Positions 44,511-55,436 of a DNA stretch of 64,000 bases are shown piece by piece. The stretch spans positions 3,286,001 to 3,350,000 of the forward strand of contig NZ_JAFBBV010000001.1 in assembly GCF_016907365.1 (NCBI RefSeq). Reading direction: 5' to 3'. Position numbers and translations under genes: made by a program. This DNA comes from Oerskovia paurometabola. GTDB lineage: Bacteria > Actinomycetota > Actinomycetes > Actinomycetales > Cellulomonadaceae. Under the pieces are notes generated by a model, which worked only from the letters and a program-made list of their open reading frames with translations, did not search any database and was not told where the DNA came from. Each line of letters begins with the position of its first letter. The stretch's first letter is position 1.

Positions 44511-45685
44511 TGGCGCGGCGCGTCCGCGACGAGTCCGACTTCCACGACCGGGCGAGCAACAAGAACTCCCGCCCGCGGACCAAGCAGCGTCCACAGCACG
44601 AGGACGCCGAGACCGGTCTCGTCACGGGCGTCGACCGCGGGCGCTACACGCTCCTGCTCGACGAGGACCTGCCGACCGAGCGCACCATCCTCGCGATGAA
44701 GGCGCGCGAGCTGACCCGCAACCGCGTGGTGTGCGGCGACCGCGTGGACATCGTGGGCGACACCACGGGCGAGGACGGCACGCTCGCGCGCATCGTCCGT
44801 ATCCAGGAACGCACCTCGACCCTGCGGCGCACGGCCGACGACACCGACCCGTACGAGCGCATCATCGTCGCCAACGCCGACCAGCTCGTGATCGTCACGG
44901 CCCTGGCCCAGCCCGAGCCCCGCACCCGCATGATCGACCGCTGCGTCGTGGCCGCCTACGACGCGGGCATGGACGTCCTGCTGTGCCTCACCAAGGCGGA
45001 CCTCGCCGACGCGGCGCCGCTGCGCGAGCTCTACGAGCCCATCGGGGTCAAGGTCGTCGTCACGCGGCGGGTGCACGATGATGCTCTCGCCGGGGCCGGC
45101 ACCGGCGACGGGGCTGGGCACGGCGAGCACGGCGGGCACGGCGGGCACGGCGGGCACGGCGGGCACGGCGACGAGCCCGGCCACAACGCCTCCGACGCGG
45201 CCGAGGACGCGTGGCGCATCGAGCCGCTCGAGGCCGTGCGCGCCGAGCTCGAGGGCCGCACGTCGGTCCTCGTGGGCCACTCGGGCGTCGGCAAGTCGAC
45301 GCTCGTCAACGCCCTGGTGCCGGACGCGTACCGGGCCACGGGCGTCGTCAACGACGTCACGGGCCGCGGGCGGCACACGTCGACGTCGGCCGTCGCGCTG
45401 CGCCTGCCCGACGCCGACGGCAACCCCGCGGGGTGGGTCATCGACACGCCCGGCGTGCGGTCGTTCGGGCTCGCCCACGTCGACGTCGAGAACCTCCTCA
45501 AGGCGTTCGACGATCTCGACGTGGTCGCCGAGGACTGCCCGCGCGGCTGCACGCACCTCGACGGGGCACCCGACTGCGCGCTCGACGACTGGCTCGAGGC
45601 GTCCCCCGAGGACGAGAAGGCGGCGCGTACCGCGCGTGTCGAGTCGTTCCGACGTCTGCTGGCGGCGCGCACCGGTACGGTGTGA
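44510..45685 (+). CDS. rsgA: Ribosome small-subunit GTPase RsgA (YjeQ)
   Basis: Circularly permuted GTPase that checks 30S maturation. 391 residues: a basic start, an OB fold (about 35-110), then the G domain in permuted order G4 (TKADL, 160-164), G1 GHSGVGKS (about 256-263), G3 DTPG (about 313), then a zinc knuckle with CPRGCTHLDGAPDC. Between G4 and G1 there is a His/Gly-rich insert (about 204-222) encoded by a 9-bp tandem repeat, absent from ordinary RsgA. It overlaps aroA by one base and hisN starts three bases after its stop. Confidence 0.94.
   Translation: MARRVRDESDFHDRASNKNSRPRTKQRPQHEDAETGLVTGVDRGRYTLLLDEDLPTERTILAMKARELTRNRVVCGDRVDIVGDTTGEDGTLARIVRIQERTSTLRRTADDTDPYERIIVANADQLVIVTALAQPEPRTRMIDRCVVAAYDAGMDVLLCLTKADLADAAPLRELYEPIGVKVVVTRRVHDDALAGAGTGDGAGHGEHGGHGGHGGHGGHGDEPGHNASDAAEDAWRIEPLEAVRAELEGRTSVLVGHSGVGKSTLVNALVPDAYRATGVVNDVTGRGRHTSTSAVALRLPDADGNPAGWVIDTPGVRSFGLAHVDVENLLKAFDDLDVVAEDCPRGCTHLDGAPDCALDDWLEASPEDEKAARTARVESFRRLLAARTGTV
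45122..45166. repeat. 9-bp tandem repeat coding for (GGH) in RsgA
   Basis: One variant GGCGAGCAC followed by four perfect GGCGGGCAC units, in frame, encode a Gly-Gly-His run with six or more histidines nearby. Unit identity at DNA level indicates recent expansion and possible strain variation. Confidence 0.85.
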
Positions 45686-45688
45686 GCC

Positions 45689-46468
45689 ATGCCGACCTAC
45701 GACGACGACCTGCGCCTGGCTCACGTGATCGCCGACCAGGTCGACTCGCACACCATGTCCCGCTTCAAGGCCCTCGACCTGTCCGTGGAGTCCAAGCCGG
45801 ACAACACCCCGGTCAGCGACGCCGACCGCGCCGCGGAGGAGATCATCCGCAGCCACCTCTCGCGGGCCCGCGGGCGCGACGCGATCGTCGGTGAGGAGTT
45901 CGGCGAGACCGGGCACGGCGCCCGCCGCTGGATCATCGACCCGATCGACGGGACCAAGAACTTCGTGCGCGGGGTCCCGGTGTGGGCCACGCTCATCGCG
46001 CTGGCCGACGGCGACGAGATCGTCGTCGGGCTCGTGTCCGCTCCTGCCCTGGGCCGCCGCTGGTGGGCCGCCAAGGGCACGGGCGCGTGGAGCGGGCGCT
46101 CGCTCGCGGCAGCGAGCAGGCTGCGCGTCTCGCAGGTCGGCAAGCTCGGCGACGCCTCGCTGTCGTACTCGTCGCTGTCCGGGTGGGAGGAGCGCGGCAA
46201 GCTCGACGCGTTCCTCGACCTGACCCGCGAGACCTGGCGGACGCGGGCCTACGGCGACTTCTGGTCCTACATGCTCGTGGCCGAGGGGGCCGTGGACGCG
46301 GCCGCGGAGCCCGAGCTCGAGCTCTACGACATGGCGGCACTGGTCCCCATCGTCACCGAGGCCGGCGGGACGTTCACGTCCCTCGACGGCTCTCCCGGGC
46401 CGTGGGGCGGCAACGCGGTCGCCACGAACGGCCTGCTCCACGACGAGATCCTGGGCCGCCTCTCCTGA
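45689..46468 (+). CDS. hisN: Histidinol-phosphatase, inositol-monophosphatase type
   Basis: Mg-dependent phosphatase of the IMPase fold, 259 residues. Metal site GEE (68-70) and DPIDGTKNF (84-92) are intact, with the C-terminal [15 protein letters not shown] motif. In actinobacteria the orthologue in this position removes phosphate from histidinol phosphate; other IMPase substrates cannot be excluded from sequence alone. It closes the aroA-rsgA-hisN operon, and a long hairpin lies after its stop. Confidence 0.9.
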   Translation: MPTYDDDLRLAHVIADQVDSHTMSRFKALDLSVESKPDNTPVSDADRAAEEIIRSHLSRARGRDAIVGEEFGETGHGARRWIIDPIDGTKNFVRGVPVWATLIALADGDEIVVGLVSAPALGRRWWAAKGTGAWSGRSLAAASRLRVSQVGKLGDASLSYSSLSGWEERGKLDAFLDLTRETWRTRAYGDFWSYMLVAEGAVDAAAEPELELYDMAALVPIVTEAGGTFTSLDGSPGPWGGNAVATNGLLHDEILGRLS

Positions 46469-46545
46469 CAGGGCCGGCCGGGCGGCTGCCCCGCTGCCTG
46501 CTCGCCCTGCTGCCCGCTCGCCCGACTCGCCGGGCGCCCGGCGGA

Positions 46546-46600
46546 CGAGAACGGACCTGAGGTCGTCATCCGGTGGATGGCGGCCTCAGGTCCGTTCTCG
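46546..46600. terminator. Long terminator after hisN
   Basis: Perfect 17-bp arms (CGAGAACGGACCTGAGG and its complement) enclose an internal loop and a 5-bp inner stem CATCC/GGATG. It stands between hisN (+) and the convergent gene ending at 46624. Confidence 0.8.
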
Positions 46601-46623
46601 ACACCCTGACGCTGCGCGACAGG

Positions 46624-47148
46624 TTACTTGGCGCGGGGGACGCTCTTGAGCTCCGACCAGTCGTACCAGAGCAGGTCGCGCTCGCTCACGCGGTCGAGCG
46701 CGGCGTCGAGGTCCTCGTCGCGGTCCTCGTCGGCGGCCGCGAAGACCTCGGCGATGTCCCTCGCGGCCTCGGGCTCGTCGACGTGGACGCACACGATGCG
46801 CACCTCGGGGATGGACGCCGTGACGTCGACCGCGCTGGGCGCGAGGTCGTCGGCAGACTCGTCGTCGCCGGGCTGGGTCAGCGCGACCATCTCGTCGGGC
46901 ACCTCGACCGTGACGACGAGACGCTGACGCGGGGCGCCGACGCGACCGGCGATGAGCGCGAGGGAGTCGTCGGCGGCCTCGAGGGCCGCGGCGAACTCCA
47001 GCCCCTCCTCGTCCTCGTCGGGCAGCTCGCGGGAGAGGGCGGACGTGACGGCGTGGGCGGCTCGCGGAGCGAGGGACCAGACGGCCTCGTCGCCGGTCAC
47101 GGTGACGGCGTCGAGCTCGTCGACGGTGGCGGGAACGTAGATGCGCAT
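46624..47148 (-). CDS. Actinobacterial conserved protein (DUF6912-like)
   Basis: 174 residues, acidic, starting MRIYVPATVDELD, a beginning I associate with a conserved actinobacterial family of unknown function (DUF6912). The protein alternates beta strands (VRIVCVHVDEPE) with helices; no catalytic motif, signal peptide or membrane helix is seen. The ATG at 47148 is chosen because the upstream extension is Arg/His-rich without a ribosome site. Four bases separate its start from the stop of the CpaE-like gene, so the two are one operon. Confidence 0.75.
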   Translation of the reverse strand: MRIYVPATVDELDAVTVTGDEAVWSLAPRAAHAVTSALSRELPDEDEEGLEFAAALEAADDSLALIAGRVGAPRQRLVVTVEVPDEMVALTQPGDDESADDLAPSAVDVTASIPEVRIVCVHVDEPEAARDIAEVFAAADEDRDEDLDAALDRVSERDLLWYDWSELKSVPRAK

Positions 47149-47152
47149 GGGA

Positions 47153-48559
47153 TCAGTGTGCCGGTTCCGGGACGCGTTCGCGTGGTCCGCCCGGCGGGGC
47201 CGTGCCCGGAACGGCACCGACGTCCGTCCGGACGCGCTGCGCGAGCTCCGCGACGGCCCGACGGACCAGGGTCTCGGGTGCGTGCTCGGCGAGCGTCCTG
47301 CCCGCGAGCAGCGCCGCGTCGAGGGTCACCCGGTCGTCCGGGACGACGTGCAGGTCCGTGACCCCGCCGTACCGGCCGAGCGCCTCCCTCACCGCAGCAT
47401 CGGGCCGGGGGCCGGCCGCCGAGGACCGGACCCGGTTCGCGACCACGATCCGCAGCGCCCCGCTCGTCGCGCCGCTGTCGGCGAGGTCTCCCAGTCCGCG
47501 GACGAGCCGTTGGATCCCCACCGCGTCCGAGCCGCCGACGACCAGCACGACGTCTGCCGCCGCGAGCGCGCTGAGCGTCGCCCCGTTGCGCTGCGGGGCG
47601 CGCGTGTCGTAGGACAGCAGCTCGTCCTGCTCGAGCCCGAACCCGCAGTCGATCACGGTCCAGTCGGCCAGCGCCCGGGACAGCTCCCAGACGACGTCGA
47701 GCGAGGTCGGCGGGAGCTCGGGCCAGCGCGCGGCGCGCGAGATGCCGGTCAGGACGCGCAGTCGCGGCACGACGAGCGGGGCCAGGCGTGCCAGGCCCGC
47801 GAGCTCGAGGGTGCCCTGCCCCGCGCTGCGGGCCGCCGCCGCGAGCCCTGGTGACTCGTCGAGCAGACCGAGGTGCTGGGCGACGGACCCTGCGTAGGTG
47901 TCTGCGTCGACCAGGAGGACCTCGTCGGTCCGGCTCCCGTCCGTGCCCGACGGCGCGCCTCGCCCTCGGCGTCGACGTCGCCCGCCGCTGTGCGCCCGCC
48001 GGTCGCCCGCACCGGCCAGCTCGGCCGCGAGGTGCACCGCGAGCGTCGTCCGCCCGGGGGCCCCGGTCGGACCCCAGACCGCGACGACCTTGCCCCGCCG
48101 CCGGACCCGGCCGTCGCCCGTCCCGCCCTGCCCACCGGGGACGTCTCCCGGTGGCGGTCCTCCCCCGTCGTCGTGGCGTCCGCGTCCGTGCGCCTCGTCA
48201 CGGACCGTCGCGACGAGGACCGTGCTCGGGGTGTCTTCGTCGAGAACGACGTCGACGCCCACGGCGCGGAGTCGGTCCGCGACCCAGTCCTGGTCCCCTG
48301 CGAGCGCGACGACCCGCACGCCGCACGCGTGCAGGTGCGCGACCGTCTCGCGGTTGATCCCGGGGAGGTCGGCCGAGATGATCGCGGCCGTGCCCGCGCC
48401 GGCCCCGGCTGCGGCGAGGAGCTCCGTGAGGTCCGCGCACCGACGGGCCACGGAGACTCCGGACCCGGGCGCCGTGAGCGCCGTGACGACCGCGGTCTCA
48501 CCGCTGCCGCGCACCGCGCACAGCACGGCGGCGACCGGGAGGGTCGCATCCGCGGTCAT
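47153..48559 (-). CDS. CpaE/MinD-like P-loop protein with altered Walker A
   Basis: 468 residues. The N-terminal half resembles a receiver-like CpaE domain; the C-terminal half is a SIMIBI ATPase with VLLVDADTYAGSVAQHLG (deviant Walker B region) and DWTVIDCGFG. The P-loop near residue 163 reads GPTGAPGRTTLA: arginine stands where MinD/ParA have the second lysine (GKT), and the first signature lysine is also absent. A basic Arg/Gly insert interrupts the domain. It overlaps the SAF gene by 4 bp. Tad secretion genes (tadA, flp) are absent, so this is not a standard pilus operon. Confidence 0.8.
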   Translation of the reverse strand: MTADATLPVAAVLCAVRGSGETAVVTALTAPGSGVSVARRCADLTELLAAAGAGAGTAAIISADLPGINRETVAHLHACGVRVVALAGDQDWVADRLRAVGVDVVLDEDTPSTVLVATVRDEAHGRGRHDDGGGPPPGDVPGGQGGTGDGRVRRRGKVVAVWGPTGAPGRTTLAVHLAAELAGAGDRRAHSGGRRRRRGRGAPSGTDGSRTDEVLLVDADTYAGSVAQHLGLLDESPGLAAAARSAGQGTLELAGLARLAPLVVPRLRVLTGISRAARWPELPPTSLDVVWELSRALADWTVIDCGFGLEQDELLSYDTRAPQRNGATLSALAAADVVLVVGGSDAVGIQRLVRGLGDLADSGATSGALRIVVANRVRSSAAGPRPDAAVREALGRYGGVTDLHVVPDDRVTLDAALLAGRTLAEHAPETLVRRAVAELAQRVRTDVGAVPGTAPPGGPRERVPEPAH

Positions 48560-49245
48560 GCTCCACCCCCGGGGACGGGCACGACCGCGATCTCGCCCTC
48601 GGCCGCGAGCGCGGCCAGGACTCCGGGGAGGTCGTCCGTGGGCACCAGCACGTGGAGCGTGGTCGGCCCTCCCGTCACGAGCGTCCCCGAGGTCTCCGCG
48701 ACCTGAGCGACCACGACCTGCGAGGCGAGCGCGTACGGCTCGCGCGCGCCCTCCCCGACACCCTTCTCGCCCGCGCCGGCCACGCTCCCGTCCTCGACTG
48801 CCGGGATGAACCAGACGTCCACGAGCGTGCCGTCCGTGACCCTGTCCGACAGCGCGGCGGTGACCGGGACCGCCACGGCGCGAACGGCCAGCTCTGCCGC
48901 CCCGCCCACCGCGGTGCGGGCCACGAGCTCACCGTCGCCCACGACCCGCAACGCCACCAGGTCGTCGGGGAGCGCCTGCCCCGCGGGGAAGTACTTCTCG
49001 TCCCCAGCCCCGAGGCGCACCTCGACGGTCCGGAGGCTGCTCGCGTCGACCGGCTCACCCGGCGTGAGCGGTCCGGCTGCGGCGTAGACGGCGACGGTCC
49101 GACCGGCCGAGGACACGGCCCACGAGCCGAGGGCGACCGAGGCGGCGACGAGCACGAGACCGAGGAGGAGGCGAGGGTCCCGCCAACCGGGGCGCCGCAG
49201 CCGGGCGACGGTGGGGGTCGGCAGCGGGTCGAGGGTGCTCGTCAT
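48556..49245 (-). CDS. SAF-domain membrane protein (CpaB-like)
   Basis: 229 residues: a short Pro-rich start, one membrane helix (about 27-47, LLLGLVLVAASVALGSWAV), then an extracytoplasmic SAF domain (about 50-115, AAGPLTPGEPVDASSLRTVEV) as in Flp pilus assembly CpaB, and a second all-beta region. It lacks the secretin-interaction C-terminus of true CpaB. The ATG at 49245 is chosen; no strong ribosome site. It forms an operon with the CpaE-like ATPase and the DUF6912-like gene. Confidence 0.8.
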   Translation of the reverse strand: MTSTLDPLPTPTVARLRRPGWRDPRLLLGLVLVAASVALGSWAVSSAGRTVAVYAAAGPLTPGEPVDASSLRTVEVRLGAGDEKYFPAGQALPDDLVALRVVGDGELVARTAVGGAAELAVRAVAVPVTAALSDRVTDGTLVDVWFIPAVEDGSVAGAGEKGVGEGAREPYALASQVVVAQVAETSGTLVTGGPTTLHVLVPTDDLPGVLAALAAEGEIAVVPVPGGGA

Positions 49246-49377
49246 GAGGGTCCGTTTCGTCGTCGGGCGGATCGGGCGGTCTGGGTCGGGCGCCACGCCC
49301 CGGAGCCGCGGGCACCCCGGGGACTGGGAGCCATCATGCCGAGCGGAGCGTGGGGATGGGGCGAGCAGGGCATCGCC

Positions 49378-49386
49378 TGTGGACAA
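49378..49386. promoter_or_regulatory. Perfect DnaA box 1
   Basis: TGTGGACAA is the exact complement of the actinobacterial DnaA box TTGTCCACA. It lies 36 bp upstream of the small HTH gene, between it and the divergent SAF gene. Confidence 0.55.
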
Positions 49387-49422
49387 CCAGGACCGGTATC
49401 GGTGCCGTGAAAGACTGTGGCC

Positions 49423-49638
49423 ATGTCACAGCGCTTCCTCACCCTCGCGGACGTCACGGAGGAGCTCAACATCTCGGCGGCCCAGGCGTACGCCCTGGTC
49501 CGCAGCGGTGAGCTCCCCGCGATCCAGGTCGGCGGACGAGGCCAGTGGAGGGTCGAGGCCAGCGAGCTCGAGGGCTACATCCAGCGCATGTACGCCCAGA
49601 CGCGTACCCGCATCGACGCGGGCGACTTCGAGTCCTGA
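49423..49638 (+). CDS. Small excisionase-type HTH protein
   Basis: 71 residues made up almost entirely of a MerR/Xis-like winged helix: FLTLADVTEELNISAAQAY as the HTH and QVGGRGQWRVEASELEGYI as the wing and second helix. It has no effector domain, like BldC and phage excisionases, but no integrase or att site is nearby, and this gene is typical of the chromosomal group next to SAF/CpaE genes. ATG at 49423 (a GTG two codons earlier is also open). It is divergent from the SAF gene and could regulate the cluster. Confidence 0.82.
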   Translation: MSQRFLTLADVTEELNISAAQAYALVRSGELPAIQVGGRGQWRVEASELEGYIQRMYAQTRTRIDAGDFES

Positions 49639-49744
49639 CCCCCCGCCGCGTGCCGCTGCCCGCCGTCGGCGCGGCATGCACGTCACGCGACGCGCTCCCC
49701 TGCTCCCCCTGCTCCCCCTGCATCCGGTCCGCCCCTGGTCTCGC

Positions 49745-50275
49745 CTAGGTCTCGCTCACGCACACGAGCGCGACGAACGGGACGACGTGACTCGCCCGGG
49801 CGCCGCCCGAGGTGGCCAAGAGGTCCAGGTGGTCCTTGCCGACCCGCGCGACACGACCGTCGAGCTCGCCGGCGAGCGTCCGCACGTGGACGACGGCACG
49901 GTCTCGCATGAGCGTCCTCAGCAGGGCAGGAAGCCCGCGCCCGGCTCCCGTGCCCGAAGGGCCGCGGACGGCGTGCGTGGCGAGCCCGTCGATCACCGTG
50001 GCCGCGAGCAGGGGTACGACGTGCCGCCGGTTCCCGTCCTCGAGCAGGAACCAGTCGGACGCGACCGCTCTGACCTGTCCGGTCAGCCGCGACCCGTCGG
50101 TGAGCCGCACACCGAGCGGCGGGCCGAGCACGCTCGCGCGGAGTCGGTCCCCGAGCGTGATCGTGGCCTGCTCGGCACGCGTGAGGTCCGCGAGCACGTG
50201 GGCGTCGGCCTGGGCGTCGCCGGCGTCGAGCTGTGCCACGAGGTCGGCGAACAGCAGGTCCCAGCGCACGCCCAC
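49745..50275 (-). CDS. Conserved protein of unknown function in the LysM/SAF cluster
   Basis: About 176 residues, starting VGVRWDLLFADLVAQL. The first third is helical and acidic; the rest is a beta-rich region with repeated patterns (GVRLTDGSRLTGQVRAV and GELDGRVARVGKDHLDLL) that suggest Sm-like or barrel folds binding a small motif. No signal peptide. GTG starts at 50275 and 50269 cannot be separated by ribosome site. It is divergent from the LysM gene, with a perfect DnaA box and an AT-rich repeat between them. Confidence 0.7.
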   Translation of the reverse strand: MGVRWDLLFADLVAQLDAGDAQADAHVLADLTRAEQATITLGDRLRASVLGPPLGVRLTDGSRLTGQVRAVASDWFLLEDGNRRHVVPLLAATVIDGLATHAVRGPSGTGAGRGLPALLRTLMRDRAVVHVRTLAGELDGRVARVGKDHLDLLATSGGARASHVVPFVALVCVSET

Positions 50276-50330
50276 ACCGTAGCGGCAGGCCCGGGGGTTT
50301 CGTCCAGGGGTGTCCGAACTACGAACCTCC

Positions 50331-50386
50331 TGTGGACAACAGAAGTGCGATCTAGTTTGATGTAGCACTATCAAACTGCATCAAAC
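50331..50386. promoter_or_regulatory. DnaA box 2 and GTTTGAT/ATCAAAC repeats
   Basis: TGTGGACAA (50331-50339) is a second perfect DnaA box. Just beyond it GTTTGAT (50355-50361) and two ATCAAAC copies (50370-50376, 50380-50386) form a dyad GTTTGATG-N16-CATCAAAC and a nested one with an 8-base spacer. This is the most AT-rich stretch of the region and lies between divergent genes, so promoters and operator are likely here. Confidence 0.5.
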
Positions 50387-50441
50387 GCGATGATCGCTCC
50401 GAGCACGGACCCGACGTCGTCGTCCATCTCCAGGGGGAAGC

Positions 50442-51563
50442 ATGGCGCACCATCCCGGATCCGGCCGCGCGAGCGCGCGGGTCGTGCCACGACAGGGGCG
50501 ACGGCTGGCCGCTCTGCTCGCCCTCGCGACCGCCGCGGGCCTCGTCGGCGTCCTGCTGGCCCTGCGAGCCCTGTCCGTCGCAGGCGACCTCCCCAGCCCT
50601 CGCTTCGAGACCTATCTGGAGATCCCGCTCGTCGGCGCGGGAAGCCTGCTCGCGGCCTGGGTGTCGCTCAGCTCCGCCCTCGCCGCGTCGTGCGTCCTCG
50701 TGCGAGGCGTGGGCCGCCGGTGGGCAGCAGGAGAACGACTCGTGCTGCTGCATGCCCCGGTCCTCGTCCGCCGGCTCGCCGGCTCCGGAGTCGCGGTGTC
50801 GATCGGAGCCGGGCTCGTCCTGGGGGCAGGGAGCGCCCAGGCTGTGGAGACCGAGCCCGCGGAGCCCGCGACGAGCACCGCCGTCGTCGATCTGGGATGG
50901 CAGAGCACCGCTCCCGCGGCCACCGGCACCGCTGACCCTGCGAGCCACGGTGCCGGACCGTCGGTCGTTCCGCTCGCCCCCGCCGCAGACGAGAAGCCCG
51001 AGGCGCTGCGCTCACCCGACGAGTCTCGGGACGGGGGCACCACCGACGCCGCGACCGAGGCCGCGGCGATCGACCACGCGCCCCCCGTCCCCTCCGTCAC
51101 GGACGGCGCGCCCGAGGCGGCCTCGGTGAGCGAGGCACCGCGCACCCACGACACGGGCGCCTCCGCCCCGACCCCGTCGCCCGCAGGGGCAGAGCCGGGT
51201 GGGCCGAACCCTGGCCATGTCCCGCTCAGTGGCCTGATGGGCGGCACGCAGCGCGCCGCACCCGCCCAGTCCGCCGGGGTCGCTCCGCTGGCCTCGCCCC
51301 CGCCCGGAGGCGCAACCCCGGGCGGCTCCCTGGCCGCCGTCCCGTCGTCCGTCGCGCAGACCGACGCCTCGAGCGTCTCGGTCGTGGTCCTGCGCGGCGA
51401 CACCCTCTGGTCCCTCGCCGAACGAGCCCTCGGACAAGGCGCGACCGACGCCCAGATCACCGTCGAGTGGCAGCGCTGGTACGCGGCGAACCTGGACGTC
51501 ATCGGTCAGGATCCGGACCTCATCCGACCAGGACAGGTGCTGCAGGCCCCTCTCACCGCCTGA
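50442..51563 (+). CDS. Membrane protein with C-terminal LysM domain
   Basis: 373 residues. Three hydrophobic helices in the first 135 residues anchor the protein; a long Ala/Pro/Thr/Glu-rich disordered stretch (about 140-310) follows; the last 55 residues are a LysM domain (VVLRGDTLWSLAERALG ... LIRPGQVLQAP) that binds GlcNAc in peptidoglycan, so the C-terminus is outside. The start ATG follows a G-rich site (GGGGGAAGC). It is followed 107 bp later by the Rv3235-like gene, and both lie beside secA, as in other actinobacteria. Confidence 0.88.
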   Translation: MAHHPGSGRASARVVPRQGRRLAALLALATAAGLVGVLLALRALSVAGDLPSPRFETYLEIPLVGAGSLLAAWVSLSSALAASCVLVRGVGRRWAAGERLVLLHAPVLVRRLAGSGVAVSIGAGLVLGAGSAQAVETEPAEPATSTAVVDLGWQSTAPAATGTADPASHGAGPSVVPLAPAADEKPEALRSPDESRDGGTTDAATEAAAIDHAPPVPSVTDGAPEAASVSEAPRTHDTGASAPTPSPAGAEPGGPNPGHVPLSGLMGGTQRAAPAQSAGVAPLASPPPGGATPGGSLAAVPSSVAQTDASSVSVVVLRGDTLWSLAERALGQGATDAQITVEWQRWYAANLDVIGQDPDLIRPGQVLQAPLTA

Positions 51564-51670
51564 CCTCAGCGCAGGCACGCACGGCCCTCCGCTCCACGCC
51601 AAGAACCCCGTACACCGTCCCACCGGGCGTCTCTCGACGCGCCGGCCCTCGCCGACCCCAGGAGAACGCC

Positions 51671-52198
51671 ATGTCGACCACCACCGTCCGCCAGCACCCC
51701 CGCACGCTCCGTTCCGGTGCGACGCCGCGACTCGCCGGCCCGGCCACCCTGCCTCGCGCGGTACCGCGGACGCCGCGCGTCCTGACCTTCGGCGGCGCTC
51801 CGCAGTTCCCGGTCGCCGAAGACCTCGGCGACAACGGTCGACCCGTGACGTCGACGCCGGACCTCCCGTTGCCGGACCCGACGTCGATCTGCTGCTCGGT
51901 CGTCCGGGCCGCGGTCGAGGTCCTGCGCGGTGAGCGTCCCGTGGCCCAGCTGCAGCGGTGGCTCGCCCCGGACGTGTTCGACGCCCTGGGGCGACGCGCA
52001 CTGCTGATGCAGGGAGCGGCCGGCGTGGACGCCGCCGCGCGGCCCGTCGCGATCCGTCGTGCGCGGCTCGTGCGTCTCGGCGACACGACGGCGGAGGCCA
52101 CGGTCGTCCTGGAGGACATGGACAGAGTGCGAGCGGCGGCCCTCCGACTCGAGGCCCGACGCGGCGTGTGGCGCGTCGTGGTCCTCGAGATCGGCTGA
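51671..52198 (+). CDS. Rv3235-family protein
   Basis: 175 residues with a disordered first half and a conserved C-terminal domain (about 75-175) with AAVEVLRGERPVAQLQRWL and RLVRLGDTTAEATVVLED, which resembles the conserved actinobacterial Rv3235 family encoded near secA. Function unknown; in other genomes the same domain is adjacent to SecA and may interact with its C-terminus. AGGAG six bases before the ATG fixes the start. The gene converges on secA with 31 bp between stops and no strong hairpin. Confidence 0.78.
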   Translation: MSTTTVRQHPRTLRSGATPRLAGPATLPRAVPRTPRVLTFGGAPQFPVAEDLGDNGRPVTSTPDLPLPDPTSICCSVVRAAVEVLRGERPVAQLQRWLAPDVFDALGRRALLMQGAAGVDAAARPVAIRRARLVRLGDTTAEATVVLEDMDRVRAAALRLEARRGVWRVVVLEIG

Positions 52199-52229
52199 CC
52201 GCCGCTCGCGGGTGTCCTCGTGGAGAGGG

Positions 52230-55250
<3,021 letters not shown>

Positions 55251-55436
55251 GCAGTACTCCCGTATCGATCGCGCCCCCGGGCCGGACGGTCCGGGGCGAA
55301 TGCGAGGCGACCACCTGGCGGCAGTCGGCTGGATCACACCACAGACCATCGTAGGCGAGTCCGGCAGGTGGGTGGGCTTCTGTCCGGTACCTGTGGTTTC
55401 GCTCTGCGGCGAAAGTGGCCGTACGCCCCGCGTGGC

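Noticed and set aside
47153..49245. Tad/Flp pilus locus
   Set aside because: Only CpaE- and SAF-like genes are present; no CpaF/TadA, TadB/C, secretin or pilin in the neighbourhood.
49423..49638. Phage excisionase marking an integrated element
   Set aside because: No integrase, att repeats, or change in base composition; flanking genes are core actinobacterial genes and the tRNA-Arg gene is 30 kb away and intact.
49378..50339. Chromosome origin of replication
   Set aside because: Only two DnaA boxes, no dnaA/dnaN/gyrB and no AT-rich unwinding region of adequate size.
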